Positions 1-12,370 of a DNA stretch of 64,000 bases are shown here, in pieces. The notes beneath the pieces are model-generated. The model saw nothing but the letters and a program-made list of their open reading frames with translations, was not told the origin of the DNA and did no database searches. Each line of letters begins with the position of its first letter. Within the stretch, counting starts at the first letter, position 1. This DNA comes from Plotosus lineatus (lineage: Eukaryota; Chordata; Actinopteri; Siluriformes; Plotosidae): the NCBI GenBank assembly GCA_024760905.1, contig CM045733.1, positions 33,192,501 to 33,256,500 of the forward strand. The letters are read 5' to 3'. Both the position numbers and the translations under genes were made by a program.

Positions 1-32
<32 letters not shown>
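1..32. repeat. (AT)n microsatellite
   Basis: Pure AT dinucleotide run at the window edge; it may continue upstream. Confidence 0.95.
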
Positions 33-37
<5 letters not shown>

Positions 38-723
38 GTATATATTGAAAAGAGAAAAGGATACAAAATAGTTAAAATACTGAAGTTAAAAGAAGTAGTG
101 TGAGGTCGTGGCTATATCCGTACTGAGTTATGTTGAAGTATTTATACTTCTGTTTGTTTTCAGTACACAGTGGTGTTTAGTACAACTGTTTGAATTGTAA
201 TTAAGGTAATAAAACTGATAGCAACATCAGTTGCAGTGATGCCCTTTGACAACAGGGTGGGGCAATAGTCCAACATGACAACCATAAATATACAAGAATA
301 AATCTAGCACTTTCACCAGGTGGAGCCAGATATAAACGTTTAAAAATGAAATCTGTTCTTTAAACGAAATTAACTTCAGAATAAGGATTTATCTTCTGTT
401 ATATTGTGAAAGCACTGAACAGTACACTTCTTCATATAACATTCTGTCTTACCCTGTACATGCATTATTATTCAAAGTGACAGTAATAAGTCCCCTTAGG
501 ACAAACTAAAGAAAATAAATGTAGTTGTATTTTGGTTAGGTTTCACTTTAATGTAGTAATAGTACAAAATAGTGTTCACTTGTACTTTTTTTTATCACCA
601 TTAACAGCTTTATTGTCTTTTTAAGTCTGTGTTTTGCTTTGCTTGAAGAATTAGCCTATATCTACAGTTTTACTCTAAATATAACTTATTGCTGCATCCA
701 GATCCAGATCTGAAGTGGACATG
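33..723. other. Intronic sequence, nothing recognised
   Basis: AT-rich, with short ORFs only. I see no repeat boundary, conserved peptide or splice-flanked coding segment. Confidence 0.6.
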
Positions 724-735
724 ACCTAAACTTGT

Positions 736-1045
736 CATTCATTTCTGTAACCACTTAATCGTAATTAGGGCGACTCCGAGCGAGGGCAGAGTACACCCTG
801 GACAACTCACCAGGCTATTGCAGGGCGGAAACACGCTGACGGCTTTGCAGCCTACTCTTGTCGAAAGTCAGCAATGGTTCTTCTACATGCATCACACCAT
901 AGACAGTGATAAAAATGGCAGGCCTTTGATAACCCAGTTAGCTGCACTGGGGGGGGACAGTGATAACCTGTGGTGAGTGGGGCTTGAACCCCCAACCTTG
1001 GGATCAGTGATCCAGCACCTATACCACGAGGCCACCACTGCCACA
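736..1045 (-). mobile_element. tRNA-headed SINE, tail type A
   Basis: Read on the minus strand, the copy starts with a tRNA-like head (ggcagtggtggcctcgtgg, B-box-like ggttcaagcccc). The family core follows (aactgggttatcaaaggc; gaaccattgctgactttcg; cagcgtgtttc). It ends with the type A tail (gtccagggtgtactctgccc ... cctaattacgattaagtgg). A 12-bp direct repeat acctaaacttgt flanks it at 724-735 and 1046-1057, which fixes the boundaries and shows retroposition. Transcription would use the internal Pol III boxes of the head. Confidence 0.85.
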
Positions 1046-1057
1046 ACCTAAACTTGT

Positions 1058-1338
1058 GACATCTCTAAATTCTGGCTGCGTCAATCCCGCAACACTGCCA
1101 CATCACTTGAGTTAATAATCAGTCTCAGCCGTGGGATTTTTACGAATCCCTATAATGACAGACTGATTTAAATCCACATGCGTCTGATCAGTTATGAAGC
1201 ATGAATAAATAAAACGCTTTAATGCTTGGCCATGTTCACATCCACATAAAACTCAAAACCTGCTATTGCATCCTTTTGGAGCAGTGGTCGCCAAGTGTGT
1301 TCCTTAAGATCTACCTCCATAAATGAAGGCTTTGCCTC
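1058..1338. other. Intronic sequence, nothing recognised
   Basis: No repeat or coding signal identified between the SINE and the Rex3 insertion. Confidence 0.5.
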
Positions 1339-1350
1339 CAACTTTAGACC

Positions 1351-2607
1351 TCATCTCATCTCATCTCATCTCATTTTATTCCACTAAGTCCAGGGTTGGG
1401 TCGCGGGAGCAGAAACCTAAGCAAAGAGGTCCAGACGTCCCTCTCCCCAGCCACTTCCTCCAACTATTCCGGGGAGACACCGAGGCGGTCCCAGACATAA
1501 GCCGAGCGACATAGTCCCTCCATCGTGTTCTTGGTCGACCCTGGGGTCTCTTCCCGGTTGGACATGCCCGAAACACCACACCAGGGAGGCGTCCAGGAGG
1601 CATTCTGACCAGATGCCTGAGCCACCTCAACTGACCCCTCTCAATGCAGAGGAGCAGTGGATCTACTCCAAGCTCTCCCCGGATGGTAGAGCTTCTCACC
1701 TTATCTCTAAGGGAGAACCCCGCCACCCAGCGAAGGAAGCTCATTTCAGCCGCTTGTATCCACGATCATGTTCTTTCGATCACTACCCAAAGCTCGTGAC
1801 CATAGGTGGGGGTTGGAACGTAGATTGACTGGTAAATTCAGATTTTTGCCAAGCGGCTCAGCTTCTTCTTCACCATGAAGGACCGGTGCAGGCTTTGTTT
1901 AACAGCAGAGGTTGCAGCGATCCATCTGTCGATCTCCCACTCCATCCTTCCCTCACTCGTAAACAAGACCCCAAGATACTTAAACTCCTCCATTTGGGAC
2001 AGGACCTCATTCCCGACCCAGAGGGTGCATTCCACCCTTGTCCGACTGAGAACCATGGCCTCGGACTTAGAGGTACTGATCTTCATCCCAGCTGCTTCAC
2101 ACTCGACTGTGAATCGCTCCAATGAGAGCTGGAGGTTCCGACTTGATGAAGCCAAAAGGACAACATCATCTGCAAAAAGTAGAGACGAGCTCCGACGGCC
2201 ACCAAACCAGGGCCCCTCAATGCCTCTGCTGCGCCTAGAAATTCTGTCCATAAAAATTATGAACAGAATCGGTGTCAAAGGACAGCCTTGGCGGACTCCA
2301 ACTCCCACCGGAAACGAATTCGACCTGTTATTACCAATACGGACCAAACTCTGGCTCCGGTGATACAGCGATCGAATGGCCCATACAATGGACCCCAGTG
2401 ACCCGTGTCCGGGCAAGGGAAACTGCATCCTCGTCTGTTTCTTAGTCATAGGGGTCTTCTGAATCACACTTAGTCTTGACCTTCACCCAGGACCTGTTTG
2501 CCTTGGGAGACTCTACCATGGGCATTATGCCCCCGACAACGTAGCTCCTAGGATCATTAGGTCACGCAAACCCCTCCACCACGATAAGGTGGCAATTCAG
2601 GGAGGGG
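1351..2607 (-). mobile_element. Rex3-like LINE, internally deleted, both ends present
   Basis: Minus-strand non-LTR element of the RTE-clade Rex3 type. Its 3' end is a (GATGA)n tail at about 1351-1376. The 3' part encodes the end of the reverse transcriptase, with FADDVVLLASSSRNL and FKYLGVLFTSEGRME, and the C-terminal region (IERGQLRWLRHLVRMPPGRL). From about 2400 it jumps directly into the 5' leader (gacccgtgtccgggcaaggg ... cgataaggtggcaattcag), so the endonuclease and most of the RT are missing compared with the 3.3-kb copy at 38427-41762. A 12-bp target duplication caactttagacc lies at 1339-1350 and 2608-2619. Frameshifts are present, so the copy is non-coding. Confidence 0.85.
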
Positions 2608-2619
2608 CAACTTTAGACC

Positions 2620-3190
2620 ATCTAATTTAATTGAATAAAGAATTGATTGATCAGCTAAAAGAGATGAGTTGAAGATAAAACCCGCAGGAAGGCAGCTCTC
2701 CAGACCCCGATATAGAATATATATACTCTGCTCATTCAGAAGAAAACTGACTGGAATATGGTTACATTTGGTTTTGTAATTTATACTTATCATTCTTTTT
2801 AACAATAGCATCTATACACCTTCACATTCATACAATTATCTAATCAGCCAATCAGCCTACAAACCTCAACTACATAGTCTGTTTTTATTGTACAGAGCTC
2901 TCTTGATTCCTGCTTCAGTGTTATTATCTGCTGTTTGTGATATGTACAACTCCATTTAAATTTTGATAAATATTGCTTTGTCAAATTGTCTAAAATACCA
3001 CCTTATGTAAGTGTCTAAACTGCTTTTTATACTGTTGATTCTGTATAAGGTCATGGAGGGGTCAGATGACTGTAATTAAAAGCGGACTACCCCCAAACAG
3101 CTCACTAGTTCATTGCAATACCAACGCATACGACCATTTACTCACTTTCACACTTAGGGGCAATATAGGATGCGCAATTAGCCTGGAGCC
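2620..3190. other. Intronic sequence, nothing recognised
   Basis: AT-rich, no identifiable element or coding segment. Confidence 0.5.
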
Positions 3191-3194
3191 TGTC

Positions 3195-3540
3195 CATATC
3201 TTTTGGTGCAGCATGGTAGCATAATGTTAGCTCATCCGCCTCACAGCAAAAATGTTCTGGGTGCAAGTCCCAAGGTTGGTGAGGGTGTTTCTGTGTGGAG
3301 TTTGCATGTTCTCCCAGTGTTTGTATGGGTTCTTCCTGGTATCGTAGTTTCCTCCAACAGTCCAAAAGCATGCACGTAAGGCTAATTGGCTGATCCAATT
3401 TTCTCCAAGGTGTGAGTGAATGGTTATGTGTGTGTCGTCTTGCTATGGACTGTAACAAACTGTACCTCATGTTTACCCAGTGTGAGTTGAAATAGGCTCC
3501 AGCCTCTCCACTACTCTAGAGGGATTAAGTGGTCCGATGA
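3195..3540 (+). repeat. Common fish dispersed repeat, tRNA-like start (family D)
   Basis: Contains the hallmark string ttctgtgtggagtttgcat followed by gttctccc, preceded by a tRNA-like part (gttagctcatccgcctcac ... gtgcaagtccc). It ends with a tail related to aaataggctccagcctctcc and ggattaagtgg. This degenerate family recurs throughout the window. I cannot assign its class with certainty. Confidence 0.65.
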
Positions 3541-3829
3541 ATGCATCGATGTCTTTATAGGAGGACACTAGAGCACCTGGAAGAAAACCTTGCAAGCATG
3601 AGGAGAACACAGAGTTCACACACCTTACCAATCACAGAGCTTCAACTCACACCCTTCCAGCTGTTAGGAGAGAGTGCTGACAAACATGTCACTGTGTTAT
3701 CCATGTCTAAACCTTGCTAAACCTATCTAAATCTAAACCTTTGTTTAACTTATCATTACTTATTTTATAGGTTGCTATTTCATATTGCGCTGTAAGTAGG
3801 TTAACGTCTAAGTAGTGGCATGAAGGGAC

Positions 3830-4075
3830 AGGGTGACTCAGAGGTGAGCACAGCCAAGAAGGTCCTTGGCTCAAGACCTGTGGATAACAAGAATATTTTT
3901 GTGTCGCGTAAGCATGACCTCTCAGTACCTATATGGGTTTTCTGCCACAGTCAAAAGACTTGCACTTTAGGCTAGGCTATTCCAGATTGCCCCAGGCATG
4001 AATGTAAATGTTCATCCTAGATTACAGTTTCTGTTCAGTGCTTGCAGCTCTTAGATAAACAGAAACCATGAAAGT
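3830..4075 (+). repeat. Degenerate copy of dispersed repeat family D
   Basis: Weak match to the same family: aagaaggtccttggctcaag, gggttttctgccacagtc, and attgccccaggcatgaatg. Boundaries are approximate. Confidence 0.45.
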
Positions 4076-4179
4076 GGCCTAATGCATCATGGGTATGGCA
4101 TGATAAGTGAGTGGTAAGGAAATTGGTACCAAAAGCGCTGGTTAAACTTTTTCATAGGTACAGTACTGTATAATATATT

Positions 4180-4730
4180 ACCGTATTTTCCGGACCATAT
4201 GTCACTCTGCAGTACAAGTCGCATTAGCCAAAAAACACGTAATACAGAAGAAAAAACATATAAGTCGCACTGGACTATAAGTCGCAAACTCATGGAAACT
4301 GTTTACCTTGGCTTGGAAATCTGCTGGCAGTTTTTGTGACGTTGTGGTCTTCGCTCTGATAGAGAGGCGGTTGGGTTGCATGAAGCGTTAACACCAAGAA
4401 AGTCCTCACGCAAAGTCATTTCAATTCATCCCTTTGACAACTACCTAGACGGGTAGATGCAACTGCACCTTTGACAAGCCTCTCCCTGAGGCATGTTGCT
4501 CAAACCCCCATATGCGAACTTGTTCCTTTAGCTGTGGCCATCTAGTTTTCCCACAATTAGCTTTTTTTGTTTTTTTCATTGAAGTAATAATAATCTTCGC
4601 TTTTCTCCAGTCCCTCACAAGTTTCTCGTTCACTCCAAACCTTTGTGCAGCTCGTTTTTCTGCTGCATATTTCACTACTTGCAGCTTGTAATCCGCAGAA
4701 TAGGATTTTCTTTTTGGGGCTATTTCTTCA
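4180..4730 (-). mobile_element. pogo-type transposon fragment with transposase DNA-binding domain
   Basis: A terminal segment resembling ccgtattttccggaccat ... aagtcgcactggactat lies at about 4181-4290; this is a pogo/Tigger-type end recurring in degenerate form at 32.6 kb. On the minus strand about 4445-4725 is open and encodes KRKSYSADYKLQVVKYAAE (a BrkDBD/Psq-like helix-turn-helix) and then KTRWPQLKEQVRIWGFEQ (a CENP-B-type HTH). These are the N-terminal DNA-binding domains of pogo-family transposases. The DDE catalytic domain is absent because the coding sequence runs almost directly into the terminus, implying an internal deletion. No right-hand terminus was found. Confidence 0.7.
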
Positions 4731-4924
4731 GTGGTACAGGATGAGCAGCAGGTACTGGTACCCAAGCCTATTGTGCCCTCTTGTGGTTGTAAATGTAAAA
4801 ATAACAAACATGTCAAATTATGTTTGTTATTATTATGACAAACAGAATTATATGTAAAATACAGCAACTGAATCTCTTGAACTTTACTATTTATTGGATT
4901 GTGTTGCCCTTCATGATTGATCAT

Positions 4925-5328
4925 GGTTGATTAGATCACTGCAGGTGAGTACATGTATCATACATGTGCATGTCTATCTTAAATTATATCTATTATCCAT
5001 TATAAGGTACTTTGTATAAAATGTAAGTACATTATATACAGCTGAGCAGCAGTTTAGCCTGGGTTCATACTGGGGCATGATGTCCGTGATTAAAAAAGTG
5101 ATTTTTAACGATTTACGAAAATTCTTGGAGCATGATTGGGGAATTGAAAGGACACAGCTTGCATCCAGAAGATGAAACTGAAGAGAAGCATGTTGTTAAG
5201 TTCATGAAGATTCCATATGATGGTGCATCATGTCTGTTTCTCTCTGGTAGCCTCTGTTAAGGTCTATTAAGCTCTACTGCCCTCTTTCACACTTCTCACA
5301 TTCTGTCACGATTGGCATAAAATCATAT
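4925..5328. other. Intronic sequence, nothing recognised
   Basis: No identifiable element between the pogo fragment and the next MITE. Confidence 0.5.
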
Positions 5329-5330
5329 TA

Positions 5331-5806
5331 CAGGGGTCCCTCACTTTCCGTGGTTAATTGGGACCGAAATCCCCCTGCGACCGCCGAATTCCACAAAGTA
5401 GTATCGACCCCCCCCCCCCCCCGACTGACGTATACGTACATGGATATGTGTCTATAATATCAATAAATACATATTCAATGCTATAAATGCTTATAATGAC
5501 AATCAAACATTAAAAAATAATGCATAAGACATAAATACACAGACATACAGACACGGACGCGCACACAGATGCGCACGTCACATAAAAATGTAAGTACTTT
5601 TGATAGAGGGATTTGGTTTGTTTTTTTTGTTTATGTTTGTTTGGGGTTTTTTTCATAATTGGCCTTGTTTTGTGGCATTTTCCTTAACTTTTTCCCCATT
5701 GTTCCTTAATTTCCTTATTTTTTAATTCGATGAATATTTAAAAAAAACAAAAAGGCGAATCACTGAAGCCGCATGACTTGAAGTGCGAAGTAGCGAGGGA
5801 TCCCTA
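5331..5806 (+). mobile_element. pogo-like MITE, CAGGGATCCCTC family, copy 1
   Basis: Terminal inverted repeats: left caggggtccctcactttcc, right end reading agtagcgagggatcccta. The element is flanked by TA (5329-5330), and the interior shares the order tatacgtacatg, aataaatacatattcaa, gttgttccttaatttcc with other copies. TA target plus CAG...CTG-like ends indicate a Tc1/mariner-superfamily, probably pogo/Tigger, non-autonomous element. No coding sequence. It contains a run of about 14 C near 5409. Confidence 0.8.
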
Positions 5807-6888
5807 TATTTCCTAATAACCATAGCAAAATTTTTGACAGTCAAAAATTTTGCCATGGTCAGTGCAATAATCCCAATTCCACCAATTTTCCTCAAGATTA
5901 TCATGATTGCACCAATTTCCATCAAGATCAACATGATTTAATCCCACGACCGCCCCCCCCCCCATGTTTGAGGGAACCATGGAGATCGTGAATATTGTCC
6001 CATTGTAAACCCAGGGTTGCTTTCTGTTTTGATATGGATTGGTTTAGTTGGGTGTGAATTATTATCTACTTTCTGTTAACGCTCCTCTTTTCTGATGCGG
6101 TAGACCTCTAACATTTACTACTTTATTTAAAAAACAGTTTTCATTATTCAGCAAATTTCTCTGGATGCATACAGTATTTGCATTGGCGATAACGTTTCCC
6201 TTCGTTTTCTCATCTTCATATGTCAATGAGCGAGATTTGTAAAAAGTGATGTATCATGATATTGTAGAATGAACATGCATACATTCCTCAGGTCCTGGTT
6301 GCTAATGCGGATGTGTGGCCCATGTGATAATTGGTTAGCAAGCAAGTGTGAAATTGCCACATAACAATCCTTTCGTTTTGTTGCTTAGCTATGTGGTGCA
6401 GAACAGCTTTTCTGTTCATGCTTCCCCAAAAACACAAACTCTGCACTAAGATGACATCATTGAAACAATAGAGACCTCTGTACATGTGTCTGTGCTGCGC
6501 TCACAGATACAAAGTCAGCAATGAGTGAATTTCTGACCTCAGCTTCGAGAGATTTAGCCACAGAGACCAATTTGACATTTTGATAACAATGAGGCTTTAT
6601 TGAGCTCTCTGTTTCAGCATTTGAAAAAGCCAAACAGAATCTATTTATTGAAAAATGACTCATGAGGGCACTGACAAAGAATGTCTTCAAAAGAATGAAA
6701 GATTAACCTGCACCAAACCAAGGTAGCCATGTCAAAATAATTTGCAGCTTAAAACATCTGAAATGTGCAACACGTCATTTTGAGTTAGTCAGACCGCTGG
6801 GCATTTTAAACAGCACGCCGAGCATACAGCTTCTTAATGTTTGATACTGTATAAAATACCAAATCTACTTCAATTCTCATATATCAGA
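5807..6888. other. Intronic sequence, nothing recognised
   Basis: Short ORFs only. A 9-C run near 5952 is the only low-complexity feature. Confidence 0.5.
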
Positions 6889-6890
6889 TA

Positions 6891-7439
6891 CAGTCATCCC
6901 TTGAATATTGAGGATAATGTAGACCACACCTGGCCGTGATATTCGAAAAACCGCGAAGTAGGAAGTATATGCGTCTATACAATACAAGAAGTGTATATTA
7001 AACGTTACACAGTTATATGTATATGTAAATACTGTAATGTATTAATATTTAAATAGAATTTATATATAAATATTTTAAGTACCGTGCTCACCTCTGACAA
7101 TAGCTCTTCTCCGCGGTGCAGGACGTTCACAAACACTATACAGTAAGATCATAAAATCACAAAAAATCCCGCGGGAATGTGCGAGGCAACAGCGTCACGG
7201 CGTCTAAGCCAATCAGCTTGCGAGATTGAGTTGGGTGAGCGAGGAGGGGCATTTCAGTCTGTCGTTTGGAAACAAGGGACGCAGCCTGCCTTGGGTCCCT
7301 GCCTTCCGCTTGCTTTCATGCGAGTTTCAGCACGAATTTTGAATTTATGAATTTTTAAATTTTTTTTTTTTATATATAAAAAATACCGCGATGTAGGAAG
7401 ACCACGATACTCAAATCGCGAAGTAGCAAGGGATGACTG
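6891..7439 (+). mobile_element. Tigger-like MITE with TA target duplication
   Basis: Starts cagtcatcccttgaatattg and ends gtagcaagggatgactg, an inverted pair of about 14 bp, flanked by TA on both sides (6889-6890, 7440-7441). Inside, aaccgcgaagtaggaag near the left end pairs with atcgcgaagtagc near the right. The interior has gcgaggcaacagcgtcacgg and ccaatcagc, a CCAAT-like promoter vestige. Length 549 bp, no transposase. Confidence 0.85.
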
Positions 7440-7441
7440 TA

Positions 7442-7812
7442 CACTTCATTGCCAGAAATTTGCAGATACTTGACCTTCACTCCATATGTGACTAACTCCA
7501 GCATAATAATTAAGTAGGAAATTTGACATACTGAGATATTCATATGTTAGGAAAGAGAATTCAATATGTGTCAAAATGAGGTATAATACATGATTATAGC
7601 ATGAAAATTACTGAATTGCACCACTCTGTATGACGCTAAGCAGGAAATGCTACTTTTGAGAAAATTGCAATTATAGTTACAGAATCAGTTCCTGAATGTC
7701 TGCAGTTGAAACTGGCGAACATCCATAAACTGAATGGATTCCACTTCTGAACAATCATACGGTAATATGGCTAATCTTAATAGCATCTTCCTAGCAACAG
7801 ATAAGTTCTATA
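7442..7812. other. Intronic sequence, nothing recognised
   Basis: No identifiable element. Confidence 0.5.
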
Positions 7813-7814
7813 TT

Positions 7815-8229
7815 CAGGGATCCCTCACTTTCTACGGTTAATTGGGTCCAAGAGCCCCCTGCGATCACCGAATTCTGCGAAGCCCCCCGCCCCCCCCGTG
7901 ACTGATGTATACGTACATGTATATGTGTATATAATATCCATAAATACATGTTCAACACTATACAGTAAATGCTTATAATAACAATTAAAAATTAAAAATA
8001 ATGCATAAGATGTAAATAAAATATACACACACACACATATAGACATGTGGCACACGGATGCACACCTCACATTAAAGTGTAAGTAGTTTTGATGGGGAGT
8101 TTTGAGTTTTTTGTTTTGTTTTGGGTTTTTGGGAATTTTTTTTTTGCATAGTTGGCCTTGTTTTTGTGGCATTTTCCTTAACCCCCCCCCCCCATTCTTC
8201 CTTAATTTCCTTATTTTTTAATTCAACAA

Positions 8230-8260
<31 letters not shown>

Positions 8261-8312
8261 CGCAATCATTGAAGCTGCATGAATTTAAGTGCAAAGTCGC
8301 GTGGGATCCCTG
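7815..8312 (+). mobile_element. pogo-like MITE, CAGGGATCCCTC family, copy 2
   Basis: Left end cagggatccctcactttct, right end gcgtgggatccctg, followed by TA. Same interior order as the other copies, with a run of 26 A near 8233-8260. Confidence 0.85.
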
Positions 8313-8930
8313 TACACCTAGTCATGTCTGTTGATGTGGCAGTCTGTGCGTGATGTCATTCCTTCCTCTGTCAATCAGAATAGTTATAGCTGCTCATTAG
8401 TATCTGCAAACCCAAGTGGTGCAATTTCTTCTAAGTGTGCCAGATACACTGTGATGGCAGCAGTATGAAACGATATGATGGCTGCCTTGGAGGAAACGTG
8501 TGCTTCATGTATCTGGTTGGTAACTGTTATGCAATAGGTGAGAGTTGGCGTCTAAGTGACTATGATAACTAAACATTGCGGGAAACATAAAAAAAAGGTA
8601 AATTAATGCTTAGTCAAAACAATATGATGGTACCTTAACACATCAGGGTATAAATAGACAAATCAATTTCAAGTTAAAAAATAAAAATAAAATACAGGTG
8701 ACCACAATAAAAAAACATACCATATGTGAAGAACAATCTTATTTTAATTGTAGTTTATATTACATTAATTAAATACATCTAAATTCATATGAGACAAGTA
8801 CAGTGTGTAAATTTGCTGAAAGTAATGTAAAAGAAAGGTAGAAACTCAAAAAATTGGTAAAGAAATTTATATTTCTGATAGATGTGATGAGATGGATTGT
8901 GAGAGTTTATGCCTCAAGAGTAGATGACTC

Positions 8931-8979
<49 letters not shown>

Positions 8980-9425
8980 CCTCTGTGAGCATTCCAGAAG
9001 AGCGTGATCATGTAGCTTGGAAACCCAGGCAGCCCTTGACAGACATGACCCCGTTCTCAGCTCCCATTCTCTTTGTCAACCACATTGATGCCACACACAT
9101 CAGCTTTCACCAGACCATCTCCACCATCTCCTTCTCTCATTCCTTCTATCAGCCTGTCACTTTCTTTTAAACACCCCAAATCTTGTATTCTGTCTTACAA
9201 CAACTCTGGTGTTTTTCCCTTTCCTTTATTTTCTGTATTTGTCCATTAATTAGCCCTGATAACTGCCCTATTAAGATCGTCATCATTTGGAAAGTTTTTA
9301 AATCCAGTGGTGGAGCAGGGATTCCCAATAAACCCCTCATCTTATTTATATGAGATTGATCTTGAACTCGTGTTGTCCACTAAAATGAATTGGTGAATTC
9401 AGCACTGCTGTCTGACATTTGCTGT
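8313..9425. other. Intronic sequence with a (CT)n microsatellite
   Basis: A (CT)n run covers about 8933-8976. The rest shows no recognisable element or coding segment. Confidence 0.6.
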
Positions 9426-9429
9426 AATT

Positions 9430-9777
9430 TTATTTATTCATTCATTTATTTCCTGAACCGCTTAATCCTAATTAGGGTCCGGGGAGGCTGGTGTCCATCT
9501 TAGCCGATACTATTGCGAGGGCAGAGTACACCCTGGACAGCTTGCCAGGCTTTTGTAGGGCAGAAACATACTGATGGATATGCACCTATTCTCGACGAAA
9601 GTCAGCACTGGTTCTTTTCCAGCCTCTTAACACAGACAGTGAGAGACATGGCCGGCCTTTGATATTCCAGTTAGCGGCACTTGGGGGACAGCAGTGACAA
9701 CCCGATGATAGTGGGGCTTGAGCCCCTGACCTAGAGATCAGTAATCCAGCATTTTAAAAATGTACCACCACTGCCTT
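9430..9777 (-). mobile_element. tRNA-headed SINE, tail type A
   Basis: Minus-strand copy. The tail is at the left (ttcctgaaccgcttaatcc, gagtacaccctggacagctt), then the core (gagagacatggccggccttt), then a degenerate tRNA head at the right ending accaccactgcc. The head is damaged by a small AT-rich change near 9750. Target duplication not resolved. Confidence 0.75.
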
Positions 9778-10057
9778 GTGTTTTTTTTGTTTTTTTTTTT
9801 TACTTTGAATTTCTAACTAGAAATTTGTCTGAATTATCAAATGAATTTGAGCACCTCATACATTAAGCTGTGCACACAACAACTTTACGTACAAGGGATG
9901 TATATTGATAATGGTATCTTGTATAGGCCAGATGCAATAATTTACACATACTTGTATAAAACTACTCTCAAATACTATTAGAAAGCAGGAGATATTATAT
10001 GATGTGCAGTATTTCTTACATTGTTATACAAAGGAACAGACTAGAGATGGGCAATAC

Positions 10058-10230
10058 AATTCATTCATTCATTTTCTGAACCGCTTAATCCTATTCAGAG
10101 TCGTGGGGAGGCTGATGCCCATCTCAGCCAACTCTGGACGAGGGCAGAGTACTCCCTGAACAGCTTGCCAGGCCATCTCCAGGCAGAAACAGACTGACGA
10201 CTATTCAGCCTACTCTGGATGAAAGATGGG
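10058..10230 (-). mobile_element. SINE type A tail, head missing
   Basis: Contains the 3' tail (cattttctgaaccgcttaatc, cagagtactccctgaacagc) and the start of the core (cctactctggatgaaag). The tRNA head is absent, as in a 5'-truncated insertion. Confidence 0.7.
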
Positions 10231-10533
10231 CAATACATTGCAGATTTATATTATTGTGACACGGCCATTCGTATTGTTATATAATATTGTGTTTTTAGCC
10301 CAAGAGTACATCATCAAACCCCCACCAAGCCCAGCAATACTCTATATGAAGAAACATGTGAAAAACCTCATAATGTTAAAGAAACCTTAAAAATTTAGTG
10401 GGTCAAAAAATTCTTTGTGAAAAATCTTGACATTTGGTAGAAACTTCATGAAAATCCACAAATAACTTTTTGCATTATCCTGCTAACAAATAAACAAATA
10501 AATTCCCATACTAAAGAAAAAAAAAGTTAATTA

Positions 10534-10660
10534 ATTCATTCATTTCCTGAACTGTTTAATCCTACTTACGGTCGCAGGGAGGCTGGTGCTCATCTCAGCT
10601 GACTTTTTTCGAGGGCGGGGTACACCCTGGACAGCTTACCAGGTCATCGCCGGGCCAAAA
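10534..10660 (-). mobile_element. SINE type A tail fragment
   Basis: Only the 3' tail is present: cctgaactgtttaatccta, ggtacaccctggacagctta. 5'-truncated copy or remnant. Confidence 0.65.
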
Positions 10661-10669
10661 AAAGTTTAA

Positions 10670-11320
10670 CATATTAATAAATGAAATAGATTTTTTTAAA
10701 ACAGAAAATGTGAATTAAATTCTGAAAAACTGTACTGAAGTTCACAAAAGAACACTCTGTGTATGATGAGTGTCCTACAGTCCAGTTCAAAATGACACAT
10801 AACACCGACCGTATAAACTGGGAAGAGGCTACTCATCTGTCCGTCATACCCATATGGTGTTTCTTCCTAAAGATTTGCCCTTCATCCCTTCATTTAGACG
10901 CACACAGTTGTACAGGATGTCATTGTATGCTGTAATATTGCAATTTCTTTACTCTGGAAGTAAAGAGCCCAACCCTGTTCCGGTATGACCCTGCCGCTTG
11001 TGAGCGAAGCAGCAACCATGAAAAGGGATAGTTTACCAAGGGCGGATATGCAGAATTTGACCGACATGGATAGAGTCCTGACCTTAGTCCCACTGAACAT
11101 ATTTGTTGAATGAACTAAAACACTGACTGTATCCCGGTCCTTTTCACCCAACATTAGTTCCTGATCTCAGTAATGCTTTGACAGAGTAATGACCACATTC
11201 ACAAATCCTCAAATGCGTTTCCAGAAGAGTGGAGGTTATTGTAACAGTAAACAAGGGGACTAAATCTTTTGCGGGAATGAAAAGTTCAGTGAGCCAATCA
11301 GTGTTCTGGACACTTTTGCA
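10670..11320. other. Intronic sequence, nothing recognised
   Basis: Modest ORFs on both strands (for example 10894-11154) match no family I know and lack splice context. Confidence 0.45.
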
Positions 11321-11323
11321 TAT

Positions 11324-11843
11324 ACACCAATTAGCCATTACATTAATACCACTTAACTGGTCGGTGTCTAGCCAGCATAATACACAGCAACCTGCACTGT
11401 GTGCTCTGACACCTTTCTATCATGAGTAGCATTAACCCTTTCAGCCGTTTGTGCTACAGTAGCCCTTCTGTGGGATCGGATCAGGCACACTACCATAAGC
11501 CATATGCATCCATGACACTTTTACCAATTCGCTGCTTCTCTTTCCATGGACCTTCTTTAGTAGATGCTTTCCACTGCATACCAGGAACACCCCACAAGAC
11601 TGATTTGGAGATGAATAAACCCAGACATTTCTCACTCACAATGCGGCCTTTGTCAAAGTCACGTAGATTCTTACACCTACTCATTTTTCCTGCTTAGAAT
11701 CCATCAAGTTCGAAAAATAACTGTGCACTTTCTGCTTAATACACCTCACTCGTTGGCAAGGGCCACTGTAACAAAGTAATGAATGGGCTTAATGTCACCC
11801 CTGAGTGGTCATTATGTTTTCAGTGTTATAGCTGGTTGGTGTA
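11324..11843 (-). mobile_element. Tc1-like transposon, internally deleted
   Basis: The ends are inverted: tacaccaattagccattaca at the left, and gttatagctggttggtgta at the right. This terminus is shared by a widespread fish Tc1-like family. On the minus strand, 11684 leftwards encodes the transposase N-terminus MSRCKNLRDFDKGRIVSEK with GLFISKSV next, matching the family start (M-KRKDLS-FDKGQIV ... ISKTA), the paired-like HTH. The catalytic DDE part is missing: the copy is 520 bp, against roughly 1.3-1.6 kb for an intact Tc1-like element. Confidence 0.8.
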
Positions 11844-11849
11844 TATATG

Positions 11850-12299
11850 GCTATAACATGAGTTCCAATGAAATAACTTTTAACTTGCATGATAAATCCA
11901 ATACATTGAGTTCAGATGATTCCAGTCCCTTTGCATCTTCAAAGTATGATACAATCATTGATTAGGTCTGGCATGTTCCTAAATGGCCTGTTTTTACTGA
12001 CTGTTAACAACTAAATTAAATCGGGGTGGGGTGGGGTGGGGGTGGGGGGGTTGGTTAGTTGCTATGAAATCGCTATTAATCTCTGCCAAGTCCAGCAATT
12101 CTTACATGAACAAATTGTAAAAAAAATCGACAAATTGAAAGACCATTCAATTGTCAAAAGTCAATGTTAAAAAAATTCTGGATCCAGAATTAGACCGAAT
12201 CATCTACAATATCTAAAGGAGGCCTCCATGACCATAACTTCACCTCTGGTAGAAATGTCGTAAAAATCAAGGCATAACTTCTTACATAATCCTGCTAAT

Positions 12300-12332
<33 letters not shown>

Positions 12333-12368
12333 TATACCAAGGGTAAATCATAACTTCCTTGACGGAGG
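11850..12368. other. Intronic sequence with a (CA)n microsatellite
   Basis: (CA)n at about 12301-12331 and a G-rich stretch (ggggtggggtgggg) near 12025. Nothing else recognised. Confidence 0.6.
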
Positions 12369-12370
12369 TA

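Noticed and set aside
8985..9170. 61-codon ORF after the (CT)n repeat
   Set aside because: Low-complexity composition, no domain, no splice or conservation evidence.
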